Shown one piece after another: positions 34,317 through 42,168 of a DNA stretch of 64,000 nt; the stretch's first letter is position 1, and every line of letters starts with the position of its first letter. Below the pieces are notes generated by a model. The model was not told the origin of the DNA. It searched no databases and saw only the letters and a program-made list of their open reading frames with translations. Both the position numbers and the translations under genes were made by a program. The DNA comes from Nannocystis sp. RBIL2 (GTDB lineage Bacteria; Myxococcota_A; Polyangia; Nannocystales; Nannocystaceae): assembly GCF_026626745.1 (NCBI RefSeq), contig NZ_JAPNJW010000002.1:5480151-5544150 (forward strand), written 5' to 3'.

Positions 34317-35279
34317 TCAGCTCGGCCGCTGCGCCAGCAGCACTTCGGACAGCGGCCGGCGCGGCGTCGGCGGGCTGTCGGCGCCGCCGCCGAGGCGGGC
34401 CAGGGCTTGAGCGTGGCCGGTCGCGCCGACCAGGCGCGCCAGCTGCTTGCGGCCGGCGGCCTCGGCCAGCGGCAGGTGGAGGAAGCTGCCCCACGCGTGG
34501 TCGACGCGGGCGCGCAGCAGCACGCGCATGAGCGCCTGGCCGGCGCGCAGCCACTCGGCCGGCTCGTCGGCGGCGGTGGTGACGATCACGAAGACCGGCG
34601 CCCCGTCGGCGATCGCCGGGCCGCGGGCCTCGGCCCCGTCGGGCCCCTCGAAGCTGACCCCGGCTTCCCCGGCGGCCGCGCGGGCGGCGGCCCGGGCGCT
34701 CGGCTCGCCGGCGATGGCCGCCTCGACGGCCGCGCCGATGACTTGCTTTCGGGCCATGTCCTCGACGACATGTAACTCCGCACCTGTCCCATCGACCATG
34801 GCCCCGAGGCGCTTCGACAGCGCCCGCGACAGCGGCCCGTGGGCCATCACTGCGCGGAAAGTGCGGCGCTTCGGCGCCGCCTGGTACAGCCACTGCTCCT
34901 CGGGCAGCGGGCTGGCGCGGCCGCCGACGGCCACACGCGCGAGCAGGTCGGGGTGACCGCCGGGCAGCAGCACCGTCTGCTCCGCCAGCCCGAGCGCGCG
35001 CAGGGCCACGCGCAGGGCCCCGAGCCCCGCGCCGCAGGCCAGCGCCGTCGCCTGGCCGTCGGGGTCGGCGCCGGCCGACGCGCGCGCCGGGTCGCGGTAC
35101 AGCTCGATCACCTCGCCGCCGGCGAACCACCGCCACGGCTGGCAGTTGCCCGGCGACGGGGCGGTCAGCGCGGTGTGCAGCGCGAGCTCGATGCGCGCGC
35201 GCGGGCCCGCCTCTGGCGCCAGGGCCGAGCCGGCGAGGGTCCACGGGTCGGCGTCGCGATCGAGGTCGGGCAGCTGCAT
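34317..35279 (-). CDS. Acg-type nitroreductase family protein
   Basis: A 320-residue flavoprotein-like protein. LHTALTAPSPGNCQPWRWFA (about residues 34-53) is the FMN-phosphate-binding APS..N.QPW motif of Acg/nitroreductase proteins. The second half has APVFVIVTTAADEPAEWLRA, GQALMRVLLRARVDHAWGSF and LARLVGATGHAQALARLG, the two-domain pattern of the Acg family, whose members bind FMN but often lack classic nitroreductase activity. Its ATG overlaps the stop of the upstream gene by one base (TGATG), so it is translationally coupled and third in an operon. Palindromic repeat units at 34755-34800 add codons inside it (around EDMARKQ and MVDGTGAE). Confidence 0.82.
   Translation of the reverse strand: MQLPDLDRDADPWTLAGSALAPEAGPRARIELALHTALTAPSPGNCQPWRWFAGGEVIELYRDPARASAGADPDGQATALACGAGLGALRVALRALGLAEQTVLLPGGHPDLLARVAVGGRASPLPEEQWLYQAAPKRRTFRAVMAHGPLSRALSKRLGAMVDGTGAELHVVEDMARKQVIGAAVEAAIAGEPSARAAARAAAGEAGVSFEGPDGAEARGPAIADGAPVFVIVTTAADEPAEWLRAGQALMRVLLRARVDHAWGSFLHLPLAEAAGRKQLARLVGATGHAQALARLGGGADSPPTPRRPLSEVLLAQRPS
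34755..34800. repeat. 14-bp-period palindrome array inside the nitroreductase gene
   Basis: CATG, CATG, CCTG and CATG at 34755, 34769, 34783 and 34797. The fillers are TCCTCGACGA, TAACTCCGCA and TCCCATCGAC. The array is translated in frame as part of the protein. Confidence 0.8.
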
Positions 35280-37012
35280 CACGTACTCTCCTCTTCCGCG
35301 CGCAGGCGCGCGATCTCGGCGGCGAAGATCCGGCGCACGATCGCGGTGGCGCACGCCGAGGTGCTCTCGACCCCGAAGTACGACAGGCTCTTCGACAGCA
35401 GGCTCTGGCGCCGCGAGTACGGCGTGTCGGACGCGTAGTGAAGCACCCCGACGTCGAAGCCCACCGAGTTGGAGAGGTGGACGATCTCGTCGTTCGGGTG
35501 GCGCTGCGGGTTGCACAGCTCGTACACCGCCGACAGGTACGGCCCCGCCTCCATCTCGAGCACCGTGTAGCCCTCGCGGTAGAACACGCTCATGTACTCG
35601 CGGTTCTGCAAGAAAGCGCCGCGGACGGTCAGCGCCTTTTGGTTGTCGAGCACGGTGCCGACGCGGATGTAGGGCTGGACGTCGGCGGCGACGAAGCTGT
35701 TGCGGAACAGGTAGGTGTTGCGCGAGTGCTCGTCCTGGACGACCGACGAGATCATGACGTCGCCGACGCGGCCGTTGAGGGTCGCGGCCTTGCCCATCAC
35801 GTAGACGCCGCGGATCTCGTTGGAGCCCTGGCCCGCGCGCGACAGGTGGTGGTACGCCGCCATGCCGAGCGGGTAGTCGATGTTGAGGATCACCGCGTCG
35901 CTGCGGGCGAGCAGGTGCAGGTCGGGCACGCGCACGCGCGGGTCGAGGCGCTCGGGCCGGACCTGCGAGAGGTCGAAGATCTGGGCGTTGACGTCGATCT
36001 TGCCCGGCACGTCGATCGAGGTGACGCCGGCCTCGGCCTCGAACTGCTGGACCTCGGCCAGACGGGACGGATCTTGGTGGAGGAACGCGCGCAGCAGGTA
36101 GTAGCTGAGGTTGTTGACCTCGGCCTCGTCGCCGCCCTCGAGCGCGCGGCTGAAGTGGCTCGCCAGGTCCTCGGGGTTGCGGCGGCGGGCGAAGTCGAGG
36201 ATCGCCTCGCGGTGCTGGCGGGCGTAGCCGCCGACGAGGTTGAGCAGCGAGTGCGTGTTCGACGAGACGAAGTAGATCGGCGGGCGCCGCGGCTTGCGCT
36301 CGCGGACCAGGCTCGGCTCGATGCCCGACCACCAGCGCTGGACCGAGCGCTGGTACTGCGAATAGGAGCCCGTCAGCACCCGCATCGACAGGTCGCACGG
36401 GCTCTGGGCGATCGTCCGCAGGGCCGCGAACCAGCCGGAGTCGAGCGCGGCGATCAGGGTGCGCACGCCGTCGGGGTCGAGGTCGAGCACGCGCGCGAGC
36501 TCGGCGTGGTCGACCTCATCGGCGGTGAGCGTGTCGTCCTCGCGCAGGCGCCGGCCGAGCTCCGCGTTGCCGAGCAGGGCGTGCATCTGGTTCCACACGA
36601 TCTGGTAGGTCGTGACGATCGGGACCAGGTCGTCGATGTCGCTGGTGCTCGAGATGAACGCGCACAGCGTCCTCGCCCCGTCGAAGCGCAGCGGCCGGCG
36701 GCGCCCGCGGGTCTGGACCCGCTGCCACGCGCTGACGTCGAAGCCGTTGGCCTCGAAGGTCTCGTGCGACTGGCCGAGCACGATCTTCTGCACCTGCGGC
36801 ATGCAGGCCGGCAGGCGCGCGGCGCTGTAGGCGAACGCGGCGACGTCGGGCACGCCCGTGCGCGCCCCCGGGTGCAGGCTCGAGTCGCTGAACGCGTGCG
36901 CCTCCTCGAACGCGCGCACCCACACCTCACCGGAGCTGCGCAGCAGCGAGTAATAGGTGCGGATGTAGAGGTCGATCTCGTCGCTGGTGGTGCGGGGCCG
37001 CTGGCGGTCCAT
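35279..37012 (-). CDS. Conserved protein of unknown function (DUF6909-like)
   Basis: A 577-residue soluble protein starting MDRQRPRTTSDEIDLYIRTY. Segments that look conserved include FEEAHAFSDSSLHPGA, LVPIVTTYQIVWNQMHALLG, LTGSYSQYQRSVQRWWSGIE, PIYFVSSNTHSLLNLVGGYA and ILNIDYPLGMAAYHHLSRAG. They continue with VYVMGKAATLNGRVGDVMI, DEHSRNTYLFRNSFVA and EGYTVLEMEAGPYLSAVYEL. The last two recall the ME-containing end of nucleoside phosphorylase folds, and the whole resembles proteins I recall as DUF6909; both are tentative. It lies 13 bp after an aminotransferase and overlaps the nitroreductase by one base, so all three are likely one operon. Confidence 0.7.
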   Translation of the reverse strand: MDRQRPRTTSDEIDLYIRTYYSLLRSSGEVWVRAFEEAHAFSDSSLHPGARTGVPDVAAFAYSAARLPACMPQVQKIVLGQSHETFEANGFDVSAWQRVQTRGRRRPLRFDGARTLCAFISSTSDIDDLVPIVTTYQIVWNQMHALLGNAELGRRLREDDTLTADEVDHAELARVLDLDPDGVRTLIAALDSGWFAALRTIAQSPCDLSMRVLTGSYSQYQRSVQRWWSGIEPSLVRERKPRRPPIYFVSSNTHSLLNLVGGYARQHREAILDFARRRNPEDLASHFSRALEGGDEAEVNNLSYYLLRAFLHQDPSRLAEVQQFEAEAGVTSIDVPGKIDVNAQIFDLSQVRPERLDPRVRVPDLHLLARSDAVILNIDYPLGMAAYHHLSRAGQGSNEIRGVYVMGKAATLNGRVGDVMISSVVQDEHSRNTYLFRNSFVAADVQPYIRVGTVLDNQKALTVRGAFLQNREYMSVFYREGYTVLEMEAGPYLSAVYELCNPQRHPNDEIVHLSNSVGFDVGVLHYASDTPYSRRQSLLSKSLSYFGVESTSACATAIVRRIFAAEIARLRAEEEST

Positions 37013-37025
37013 GGCTCGAACTTCC

Positions 37026-38228
37026 TTATCCGTGGCCGAGCGCGCCGTCGACGGCGTCGAGCACGAGCGGCACCTCGTCGGGGTGGTTGGGCCAGTGCGG
37101 CGAGAACCGCAGCAGGCCGTCGGGGGTGGAGCAGGCGACGCTGCGCTCGGCGAGCTCGCGCTGGAGGCCGAGCACGTCGCCGGGGTTCGGCGGCAGGACG
37201 CTGAGGATGCACGAGCGCGCCGCCGGGTCGCGCGAGCGCAGGCTGACGAAGCCGCGGGCGATGAGGCCGGCCTCGAGCACGTCGAGGTAGGCCTGCACGT
37301 GGGCCCACACCGCCGCCGGCCCGAGCTGGGCGATGAGGCCGATCGACGCCTCGAGCGCGGCGCAGCCGACGGTGTTGGCGGCGCCGCCCTCGATGAAGTC
37401 GACGCTGCGGCGGATCGGCCGGTCGTAGCGCAAGTGACCTGCCCCTTCGAGCAGGAACCGAAGGCCACCTTCATGGCTCAACCAGCCGGCCACGCGCGGG
37501 CGCAGCTCGGCCAGCCGCTCGGGCCGGACGTAGAGGAAGCCGAGGCCCTCGCAGCCCATGAGCCACTTGTGACCGCCGGTGCTGAGGTAGTCGATGCGGG
37601 CCTCGCGGACGTCGAGCGGCACGGCGCCGACAGCCTGGATGCCGTCGACGAACAGCTCGGCGCCGACGGCGTGACAGGCGTCGGCCATGGCCGCGAGCGG
37701 CATGCGCAGGCCGCTCTGGAACTGCACCGCCGACACGGCGACCAGGCGGACGCCGCCGGCGGCGAGGGCGACCTGCAGGGCGGCGAGGCCGTCGGCCGGC
37801 GAGCGGGCGAAGTCGGCGAGCGGCAGCATCTCGACCGACAGACCGAACATCTCGGCCGCCTGCTGCCACGGGGTGACGTTGGCCGGGAACTCGCCCTGGA
37901 ACAGCAGCACGCGCTCACCTGGCCTCCAGGACAGGCACAAAGCGACATCCGTGATACCGCGGGTGGTGTTGTTGATCAGCGCGATGTCGGTCGGCTCGGC
38001 GCCGATGAGGCCGGCGATCGCCCCGCGCAGGCGGGCGCGCTGCTGAATCCACGTCGGGACCACGCCCGCGCCGCGGCGGGCGTAGTCGGCCGACACCTCC
38101 GCCACGGCCGCCTGCACCGGCACCGACCACGGCGACACCGCGGCGTGGTTGAGGTACACCCGCGGCTGCAGGTCGGGGAACAGGCTGCGGTCGCCGAGGC
38201 GCGCGGTGGGCTGGTTCGGGGTCGTCAA
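37026..38228 (-). CDS. Class V aminotransferase, cysteine desulfurase/isopenicillin epimerase-like
   Basis: A 400-residue fold-type I PLP enzyme. Motifs: VYLNHAAVSPWSVPVQAAVAE at the N-terminus, INNTTRGITDVALCL, QGEFPANVTPW, VSAVQFQSGLRMPLAAMAD, ELFVDGIQAVGAVPLD with the PLP-binding Asp, and YLSTGGHKWLMGCEGLGFLY with the Schiff-base Lys. Good matches to the SufS/CsdA and epimerase branch, but no clear catalytic Cys loop, so desulfurase activity is not assured. First gene of a three-gene operon. Two palindromic repeat copies lie in frame (37438-37455 coding LEGAGHL and 37918-37935 coding LSWRPGE). Confidence 0.88.
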   Translation of the reverse strand: MTTPNQPTARLGDRSLFPDLQPRVYLNHAAVSPWSVPVQAAVAEVSADYARRGAGVVPTWIQQRARLRGAIAGLIGAEPTDIALINNTTRGITDVALCLSWRPGERVLLFQGEFPANVTPWQQAAEMFGLSVEMLPLADFARSPADGLAALQVALAAGGVRLVAVSAVQFQSGLRMPLAAMADACHAVGAELFVDGIQAVGAVPLDVREARIDYLSTGGHKWLMGCEGLGFLYVRPERLAELRPRVAGWLSHEGGLRFLLEGAGHLRYDRPIRRSVDFIEGGAANTVGCAALEASIGLIAQLGPAAVWAHVQAYLDVLEAGLIARGFVSLRSRDPAARSCILSVLPPNPGDVLGLQRELAERSVACSTPDGLLRFSPHWPNHPDEVPLVLDAVDGALGHG

Positions 38229-38400
38229 GGGCCGCGTGACGGTACCAGACGCCCGCGGCCGTGGCGACCCCGGGGCTTCTCCCGGGGCGCGCGGCCTCGA
38301 CTAGACCCGAAAGACAGGTCGAAGCAGCGCCGACTCCGGGGCTCGCGCGGTCGCCCGGGCGAGCGTCGACGCCCGCCCCCGGCCGCGCGGGCCCGGCCCG

Positions 38401-39195
38401 TCAGTGCCAGTGCTTGCCCTTGCCCTTGCCCTTGTGCTTGTGCTTGTGCTTGTGGTGGTGCTTGCAGTGGCCGGGCGGCCAGCAACCGTCGTGGTGGACG
38501 TCGATGACGACCGTCGGCGCGTCCCACACGATCACCCCGACGTAGGCCGGGCGCGGCGCGTACAGCCAGCCGTAGAAGCCGACCCCGCCGGTGACGACCA
38601 CCACGTCGTTCTTGACCACGATCGGCACGTTGTAGTCGTACACGATCGTGTCGTAGCCGATGAAGCAGGGCGCGTAGGTGGCCTTCACGACCAGGACGTT
38701 GGTGGTCTTGTCGGCCGTGAAGTTCACGTAGCCGACGATCACGAAGTTGTCCTTGTCCTTTTTGCCCGACGGGAACGCGTGCAGCTCGAAGATGATGGTG
38801 TCGCCCTGCTTGACCTCGACGATCTGGATCTTGTCGAGCTTGCCGTCGCCGTCGATGTCGATGCTGTGCAGCTTCTCTTTCGGGTTGTTGAGCTTCTTCT
38901 CGAGCGCGTCGGCGTCCTTGACCTTGCCCTTCTTGACCAGGTACGTGACGGTCTCGAGGTCGAGGGCTTCGGGCTTGAGCTCGACCTTGACGTCGACGTC
39001 GGCGACGACCTTGGCGTCGCCATTCTTGGCCGGCACGGCCTCGCCGGCCACCACGGCCTCGCCGCCGGCCTCGGCCTTGACCGCCACGTCGGCCTCGGCC
39101 TCGGCCTCGGCGGCCGCGCGCTGGTTGGCGATGATGGCGGCGTCGCAGCCGGCGAGGGCGAGGAGGAACGAGAGGGACAGGATCGGTGATTTCAC
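38401..39195 (-). CDS. Lipoprotein with EF-hand-like loop and His/Lys metal-binding tail
   Basis: A 264-residue lipoprotein. Leader MKSPILSLSFLLALAGC acylates Cys17. A Glu/Ala-rich linker follows, then helices LETVTYLVKKGKVKDADALE. HSIDIDGDGKLDKIQIVEV contains an EF-hand-type DxDGDGxxD loop likely to bind calcium. The middle is beta-rich (VIVGYVNFTADKTTNVLVVK) and aromatic. The last 30 residues are HDGCWPPGHCKHHHKHKHKH followed by GKGKGKHWH, a strong divalent-metal ligand cluster (Ni, Zn, Cu or Co). Surface or periplasmic metal scavenging is plausible but unproven. It is preceded by GGTCGACC and appears monocistronic. Confidence 0.8.
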   Translation of the reverse strand: MKSPILSLSFLLALAGCDAAIIANQRAAAEAEAEADVAVKAEAGGEAVVAGEAVPAKNGDAKVVADVDVKVELKPEALDLETVTYLVKKGKVKDADALEKKLNNPKEKLHSIDIDGDGKLDKIQIVEVKQGDTIIFELHAFPSGKKDKDNFVIVGYVNFTADKTTNVLVVKATYAPCFIGYDTIVYDYNVPIVVKNDVVVVTGGVGFYGWLYAPRPAYVGVIVWDAPTVVIDVHHDGCWPPGHCKHHHKHKHKHKGKGKGKHWH

Positions 39196-39393
39196 GGTCG
39201 ACCTCGAAGGGGGAGCATCCGCGCGTTGGACCGGCCCACGCGGCGTCGTTCCAGGACTATCGGACCCGGGGCCCCCCGGGTCAAGCCCGCGCGGATTCCC
39301 CGCCCGCGGCCCCGCAGCCCCACGGTGCGACGAGGTCGGACAGGCGGCGACAGGCGCGGTCCCGGGCGCGCGAACGAGGTTCCGAGGTTAACG

Positions 39394-39714
39394 TCAGGAC
39401 ATGTCCTCGGGGCCAGGTACTTTCGGACATGCCCCGAAGCGCTGGTCGAAGTCGGCCAGCAGGCCGGCGGCCGCGGCCGTGGGGTCGAGGCACGGGCCGA
39501 CGCTGGCGCGGCCCAGCCACGGCGCGTCGGGGAAGCGGGCGGCCAGGGCGGCCGCCAGCGCGGCGACGTCGGCGGCGCCCGCGTAGTGGATCATCGCGCT
39601 CTTGCCCCGCGGGTAGCGGACGAGGCCCTCGCGCACGCGGACCTGCAGCACGCCCGGCGCGGCGGGCAAACGGTCCGCCGCCTCGGACAGCGGGTACCAG
39701 GGGCCGAACTTCAT
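39394..39714 (-). CDS. Small conserved protein whose C-terminus is encoded by repeat units
   Basis: A 106-residue soluble protein: KFGPWYPLSEAADRLPAAPG, VLQVRVREGLVRYPRGKSAM, IHYAGAADVAALAAALAARF. The P..PGV.Q.R...GL..YP.GKSAM..Y pattern recalls small GIY-YIG-like proteins (DUF7508-type), but the assignment is tentative. The final residues CPKVPGPEDMS come entirely from two palindromic repeat units (39400-39431), so the original C-terminus has been replaced or extended. No signal peptide. It is divergent from the cytochrome gene at 39797, with an 82-bp shared control region. Confidence 0.65.
   Translation of the reverse strand: MKFGPWYPLSEAADRLPAAPGVLQVRVREGLVRYPRGKSAMIHYAGAADVAALAAALAARFPDAPWLGRASVGPCLDPTAAAAGLLADFDQRFGACPKVPGPEDMS
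39400..39431. repeat. 14-bp-period palindrome array at a gene's 3' end
   Basis: CATG, CAGG and CATG at 39400, 39414 and 39428 with fillers TCCTCGGGGC and TACTTTCGGA. It supplies the last dozen codons of the minus-strand gene at 39394. Confidence 0.8.
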
Positions 39715-39796
39715 CGTTCCCGCAGGATAGCGGACCGCGGCGCCGGGGGGCGGGCGAGGACTTGCCGACCGGCGAGGCCCGGCCGTAGGGTGTGGC

Positions 39797-41422
39797 ATGT
39801 CCTGGCGCGCCCCCGGTGTGTTCTCGGTCTCGCTCATCCTCGCGGCCTGCGGCGACGCCGGCGGCAGCACCCAGGGCGGCACCAGCGACGGCACCAGCGG
39901 CGACGCCGGGGGCGCGACCGCGGACCCGAGCTCGGGGGCCGCGAGCGAGGCGAGCGAGACGAGCGAGACGAGCGACGACGCCAGCGGCAGCGCGTCCGCG
40001 CCGACCACCACCGGCGACGGCACCGGCGACGGCACCAGCAGCAGCGGCACCACCGGCGAAGACGGCTTCGGTCCCGGCCCGTGGGACCAGGGCGTGTACA
40101 TCCCCGACGAGCCGCAGAAGGACGGCGACCCCGCGCTCGGCTACGAGGCGCTGCTCACCAAGGGCTACGTGTCTTGCGGGGTCCCGTGGGGCCTGTGGCC
40201 GCTCGTCAAGCCGTTCATCGGCGGCTGGGCCGATCGGCCGCCGCTGCCCGGGCGCACCGGCAAGAACGCCGAGGTCCCGTACCACTGGAACGTCCACAGC
40301 AAGAACGGCGCCGACATCGTCAGCCAGAACTGCCTGCAGTGCCACGCCGGCTCGTTCAACGGCCAGCTGATCGTCGGCCTCGGCACCGCCGACTTCGACT
40401 TCACCGACGACATCAGCCAGATGTTCGCCAACGTGTGGATCCCCGACATCCCGATCCCCGGCCTCGAGGAGTTCACCCGCTTCCTCAACCGCACCAAGGC
40501 GCTCGGCCCCGCGACCGTCATGCACACCGTCGGCACCAACCCGGCCGAGATCATCGCCGTGACTCTGGTGGCGCACCGCGACAGGCACACCCTCGAGTGG
40601 TACGACGAGCTGCAGTACCCGCTGCCCGAGATGGTCGTCGCCTCCGACCCGCCGCCGTGGTGGCGGGCCAAGAAGAAGCACGCGCTGTTCTACAACGGCA
40701 TGGCCCGCGGCGATCACCGCGGCACGATGATGCTGGCCTCCGCGCTGTGCACCGACTCGGTCGCGGAGGCCGAGCAGATCGACGGCTACTTCCACCACAT
40801 CCAGGCGTTCATCCGCTCGGTGCAGGCGCCGAAGTACCCGCTGGCGATCGACGCGGCGCTGGCGAGCGCGGGCGAGAGCCTGTTCCTGGCCAACTGCGCC
40901 GGCTGCCACGGCACCTACGCCGACGACGACGCGCAGGACACGTACCCCAACCTGCTGTTCCCGCTCGACGTCGTCGGCACCGACCCGGTGGTGGCCGAGG
41001 CCGGCACCCAGTACGCGCCCTACCTGGTCGACTGGTACAACGAGAGCTGGTTCGGCCAGATCACCCGCATGGAGCCCGGCGAGCCGTTCCCCGGCTACAT
41101 GGCCCCGCCGCTCGACGGCGTGTGGGCGACCGGCCCGTTCCTTCACAACGGCTCGGTGCCGACCATCGAGCTGGTCCTCGACAGCACGAGGCGCCCCAAG
41201 TACTGGAAGCGCGTCGACTACGACTCGACCCACTTCGACGAGGACGCGCTCGGCTGGCCGTTCGTCGAGCTGCCCTACGGCCAGATCGGCGCCCCCGAGG
41301 ACGAGCGCAAGTTCATCTACGACACGACGTACCTGGCCCACGGCAACGCGGGCCACACCTTCGGCGACCACCTCACGCCGGAGCAGCGCCGCGCGGTGCT
41401 CGAGTACCTCAAGACGCTGTGA
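39797..41422 (+). CDS. Di-haem c-type cytochrome lipoprotein
   Basis: A 541-residue lipoprotein. Leader ending SLILAAC (Cys18), then a 70-residue Gly/Ser/Thr/Asp linker with GDGTGDGTSSSGTTG, typical of Nannocystaceae surface proteins. Two haem sites: NCLQCHAGSF (about residues 179-188) and NCAGCHGTYA (about 366-375). The order VSCGVPWGLWPLVKPFIGGW, haem, LGPATVMHTVGTN, RGTMMLASALCT, haem, PPLDGVWATGPFLHNGSVPT matches large di-haem cytochromes of the peroxidase/RoxA-like group, with the last motif near the distal Met/His ligands. Probably an extracellular or periplasmic redox enzyme. Its 3' end overlaps the convergent CrtA-like gene by 14 bp. Confidence 0.85.
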   Translation: MSWRAPGVFSVSLILAACGDAGGSTQGGTSDGTSGDAGGATADPSSGAASEASETSETSDDASGSASAPTTTGDGTGDGTSSSGTTGEDGFGPGPWDQGVYIPDEPQKDGDPALGYEALLTKGYVSCGVPWGLWPLVKPFIGGWADRPPLPGRTGKNAEVPYHWNVHSKNGADIVSQNCLQCHAGSFNGQLIVGLGTADFDFTDDISQMFANVWIPDIPIPGLEEFTRFLNRTKALGPATVMHTVGTNPAEIIAVTLVAHRDRHTLEWYDELQYPLPEMVVASDPPPWWRAKKKHALFYNGMARGDHRGTMMLASALCTDSVAEAEQIDGYFHHIQAFIRSVQAPKYPLAIDAALASAGESLFLANCAGCHGTYADDDAQDTYPNLLFPLDVVGTDPVVAEAGTQYAPYLVDWYNESWFGQITRMEPGEPFPGYMAPPLDGVWATGPFLHNGSVPTIELVLDSTRRPKYWKRVDYDSTHFDEDALGWPFVELPYGQIGAPEDERKFIYDTTYLAHGNAGHTFGDHLTPEQRRAVLEYLKTL

Positions 41423-42164
41423 AGCCGAACGCCGGCTCGCGGCCGTCGAGCGTGCCGGCCGCGGCGACGGCGGCGAAGCGGAAGAACAGGTCCTCGGCGA
41501 ACCATCGCCGGGCCAGCGCCGCGCGGGCCGCTGCCTGGTGGTTCGAGCCGGCCCACGCGAACTGCTCGAGGCTCGCGGCGTCGTCCCACACGCTGAACGT
41601 GACCGGGCGGATCCACGGCAGCTCGCCGATCCCCAGCGCCGCCCGCAGGCCGGACGCGCGGACCAGGCGGCGGTTGATCGCCGGCACCCGGGCCCAGAAA
41701 TTCAAGAAGCCGCGCAGGCGCAGGCGGGCGCGGGTGATCGCGACCACGGGTAGCCCTTCGGGAAGGTCCGAAAGGACAGGTCCGAACGGACAGGTACCGC
41801 CCCAGCTGCCGCGACCGCGCACCGTCAGCAGCGCGATCGTCCACGCCTCGCTGGCATGCGCGAAGTAGTCGGCGAACAGCGGGCTGCGAGCGAAGAAGTC
41901 CTCGAGGACATGCTCCGAAGACCAGGTCGCGACCAGGGCGTAGCGCGACAGGTCGGGCCGGGCGGAGAAGCCGAGGCCGCCGCCGCTGCCGCACAGGCGC
42001 CAGAACGAAAGGCCCGGGATGGCGGCCAGCGGGGCGCGGGCGCGGCCCATCTGCTGGAAGGCCCACAGCCGCTGGCCCGGCGGGAAGCGCAGGACGGTGA
42101 CCGTGGTGATCGGCGCGCCGGGCGGCGGGCGGTGGACCCACCGCAGAGCGGGCGCGACCGGCAA
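41409..42164 (-). CDS. Spheroidene monooxygenase (CrtA)-like protein
   Basis: A 251-residue protein aligning along its length with CrtA: VTVLRFPPGQRLWAFQQMGR, IPGLSFWRLCGSGGGLGF, RYALVATWSSEH, RGRGSWGG, VVAITRARLRLRGFLNFWAR, IGELPWIRPVTFSVWDD, NHQAAARAALARRWFAEDLF. CrtA is a haem oxygenase adding keto groups to acyclic carotenoids in the membrane. Between SWGG and LPVVAITRA there is an extra TCPFGPVLSDLPEG, 14 residues (42 bp, three 14-bp units) made by palindromic repeats at 41763-41794, where CrtA has only a short link. A second repeat pair is at 41895-41926. It starts 4 bp after a membrane-protein gene. A crtB relic elsewhere in the window hints at former carotenoid metabolism. Confidence 0.85.
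   Translation of the reverse strand: MPVAPALRWVHRPPPGAPITTVTVLRFPPGQRLWAFQQMGRARAPLAAIPGLSFWRLCGSGGGLGFSARPDLSRYALVATWSSEHVLEDFFARSPLFADYFAHASEAWTIALLTVRGRGSWGGTCPFGPVLSDLPEGLPVVAITRARLRLRGFLNFWARVPAINRRLVRASGLRAALGIGELPWIRPVTFSVWDDAASLEQFAWAGSNHQAAARAALARRWFAEDLFFRFAAVAAAGTLDGREPAFGFTAS
41763..41794. repeat. 14-bp-period palindrome array inside the CrtA-like gene
   Basis: AAGG, CAGG and CAGG at 41763, 41777 and 41791 with fillers TCCGAAAGGA and TCCGAACGGA: two overlapping near-perfect hairpins with GAAA and GAAC loops. It encodes an apparent insertion relative to the CrtA family. Confidence 0.85.
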
Positions 42165-42168
42165 GCGC

